Positions 5,499 to 6,115 of a DNA stretch of 6,115 bases are shown one piece after another (within the stretch, counting starts at the first letter, position 1; every line of letters starts with the position of its first letter). The notes beneath the pieces are model-generated. The model did no database searches and had not been told where the DNA came from. It was given only the letters and a program-made list of their open reading frames with translations. A program made the position numbers and the translations under genes. The DNA lies in the NCBI GenBank assembly GCA_007279775.1, contig QYPD01000041.1, forward strand, positions 1 to 6,115, read 5' to 3'. The stretch is from Spirochaetia bacterium (GTDB taxonomy: Bacteria; Patescibacteriota; Minisyncoccia; UBA6257; UBA9933).

Positions 5499-5543
5499 GT
5501 GCCGAGCGGCAGCGAGGCACGATAGAGGAAAGTCCGGACGCCC

Positions 5544-5571
5544 CCGAGCACATAAGTTTTTATGTGCTCGG
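5544..5571 (+). repeat. 12-bp hairpin, copy 1, at the P6 position of RNase P RNA
   Basis: CCGAGCACATAA (5544-5555) pairs perfectly with TTATGTGCTCGG (5560-5571) around GTTT. It sits between the P4/P5 strand and the P7-P8 segment, where E. coli RNase P RNA carries the single-stranded half of helix P6. An almost identical hairpin occurs at 5743-5769. Confidence 0.93.
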
Positions 5572-5742
5572 TAAAAAGGTAGCGGCTAACGGCCGTCGGG
5601 AGTAATCCTAGAGGTGCGAGCAGAGACGCTTTGATTCGAAAGAATCGGAGAAGCCCAATCCCAACGTAGCAGGCTTAATTCCGCCATAGGGATAAGAAAG
5701 CGGGAGTGAAACGGCTAAATCCTTACCGGGCGCAAGGTTGTG

Positions 5743-5769
5743 CCGAGCACATAAGTTTTATGTGCTCGG
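5743..5769 (+). repeat. 12-bp hairpin, copy 2, at the P16/P17 position of RNase P RNA
   Basis: CCGAGCACATAA (5743-5754) pairs with TTATGTGCTCGG (5758-5769) around GTT. Both arms are identical to copy 1 and the loop is one T shorter. It follows the 5' strand of P15, where E. coli carries P16 and P17, whose loop forms P6 with the site now occupied by copy 1. Confidence 0.93.
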
Positions 5770-5829
5770 AATACCGCAAGACTCTGAGAGTAATCAAAGA
5801 GCTAGATAAATTATCGCTTAATACAAAAT

Positions 5830-5854
5830 CCGGCTTATGGCTTGCCGGTTTTTT
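5830..5854 (+). terminator. Intrinsic terminator at the rnpB 3' end
   Basis: CCGGC (5830-5834) and GCCGG (5844-5848) can form a 5-bp GC-only stem, followed at once by TTTTTT (5849-5854). The stem reuses the 3' strands of P4 and P1, so the terminator hairpin and the mature RNase P fold exclude each other. The long-range P1 helix next to the U-run could serve instead. Confidence 0.65.
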
Positions 5855-5915
5855 GTTTGGTTATTTTATAGCCATCGCTTTACTTTGCATTTCTTTGATC
5901 TTAAAATAAAGAGTA

Positions 5916-6115
5916 ATGGTAAATGAATCATTAAATACACTTAAAGATATAAATGGCAGTTTGGGAAATTTAGTAACAAGCCAAAATTTATCACTAGCAG
6001 CCATAAGTGATAATTTAAATTCTTTAAATGAAAAAATAGTAGAATTAGCTAGTTCTTCTAGTCAAATTTCTAGGGCACTAATTGATTTAAATGATAATGG
6101 TCTTAATTTTAATAC
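5916..6115 (+). CDS. N-terminal part of an unknown coiled-coil-like protein, runs off the window
   Basis: An ATG at 5916 opens a frame of 66 complete codons that is still open at the right edge. The product starts MVNESLNTLKDINGSLGNLV and continues with Leu and Ile spaced as in a heptad coiled coil (LSLAAISDNLNSLNEKIVEL, then ISRALIDL), rich in Asn and Ser with few aromatic residues. I recognise no domain. Such composition occurs in coiled-coil surface, phage-tail-like or methyl-accepting-type proteins, but no choice can be made. Codon use is markedly more AT-rich (TTA, CTA, AGT, AAT) than in the genes upstream, where GCG, GGC and CCG are common. It is downstream of the rnpB terminator, so it needs its own promoter, and none is obvious. 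Confidence 0.65.
   Translation, partial: MVNESLNTLKDINGSLGNLVTSQNLSLAAISDNLNSLNEKIVELASSSSQISRALIDLNDNGLNFN

Larger units (their letters stand above)
5361..5850 (+). ncRNA. rnpB: RNase P RNA (type-A-like), with insertions
   Basis: This is the catalytic RNA that matures tRNA 5' ends. P1 is GGCAAGCC (5364-5371) with GGCTTGCC (5839-5846). P2 is AGGCGAT (5372-5378) with ATCGCTT (5813-5819). P3 is the long arm 5386-5520. CR-I is GAGGAAAGTCCGGAC (5525-5539). P4 pairs CCGGA (5534-5538) with TCCGG in the CR-V segment (5829-5833), a compensated change from E. coli CCGGG/CCCGG. A GTGCGAGCAGAGACGC core (CR-II/III region) starts at 5614. P12 is GATTC-GAAA-GAATC (5633-5646). The P15 region is GCAAGGT/ACCGC (5732-5738 and 5773-5777), and P18 lies around 5781-5800. 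At about 490 bases it is longer than the usual 350-400 because of an extended P3 and hairpins at the P6 and P16/P17 positions. No GGU is seen in the 3' part of the P15-16 loop. The exact ends are inferred. Confidence 0.95.

Noticed and set aside
5394..5525. CTATCGT (5394-5400) complementary to ACGATAG (5519-5525) as an alternative P3
   Set aside because: It would cross the GTGCCTC/GAGGCAC stem, which is better placed and continues into a 22-position helix. Seven bases can match by chance.
5706..5909. 67-codon open frame ending in a hydrophobic segment
   Set aside because: Its first 45 codons overlap conserved RNase P RNA structure, and its in-frame ATGs (5706, 5760) lie inside that RNA. Only the hydrophobic tail after 5835 might be real, and it has no good start codon.

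Overview
The window looks like a chromosomal fragment of a Candidate Phyla Radiation bacterium (Patescibacteria, perhaps a Parcubacteria-type lineage). This is inferred from AT-rich DNA interrupted by GC-rich palindromic repeats, genes spaced 0-6 bases apart, no Shine-Dalgarno motif before any start, a tRNA gene without encoded CCA, and proteins typical of such genomes. No marker gene here fixes the taxonomy.

Layout, all on the plus strand. Bases 1-102 hold the end of a gene resembling a DivIC/FtsB-type septum protein. A GC-rich composite palindromic element fills 105-223. A compact gene train follows: a probable metal-dependent TIM-barrel protein (256-942), a membrane-anchored protein with a SurA-N-like region (947-1525), tRNA-Gly(CCC) (1532-1602), a flavin split-barrel protein (1605-1967), phosphoglycerate kinase (1968-3173), a DHH/DHHA1 phosphoesterase (3180-4010), a DEDDh 3'-5' exonuclease (4015-4569) and RNase HI with a viroplasmin-like N-terminal domain (4720-5319). 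A MITE-like element of 144 bp, with 20-bp terminal inverted repeats and an AATG direct repeat, lies exactly at the RNase HI start codon. Without it the two genes would be 2 bases apart.

A perfect sigma70-type promoter (5324-5352) then drives a type-A-like RNase P RNA (rnpB, about 5361-5850). This RNA is unusually elaborate. Its P3 arm is extended by a palindromic repeat, and two near-identical 12-bp hairpins occupy the positions of P6 and P16/P17. After the rnpB terminator, base composition becomes more AT-rich and a coiled-coil-like gene runs off the window at 5916.

Functionally the window is mostly nucleic-acid metabolism (RNase P RNA, tRNA, RNase HI, DEDDh exonuclease, DHH phosphoesterase), with one glycolytic gene and a few poorly characterised genes. 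The main points of interest are repeats inserted into essential genes. One palindromic repeat family appears both in frame inside pgk and inside rnpB. A heptamer GCTTCAA array is translated within pgk. The MITE abuts a start codon. The tRNA lies inside the gene train so that 3' processing would leave a nearly leaderless mRNA.
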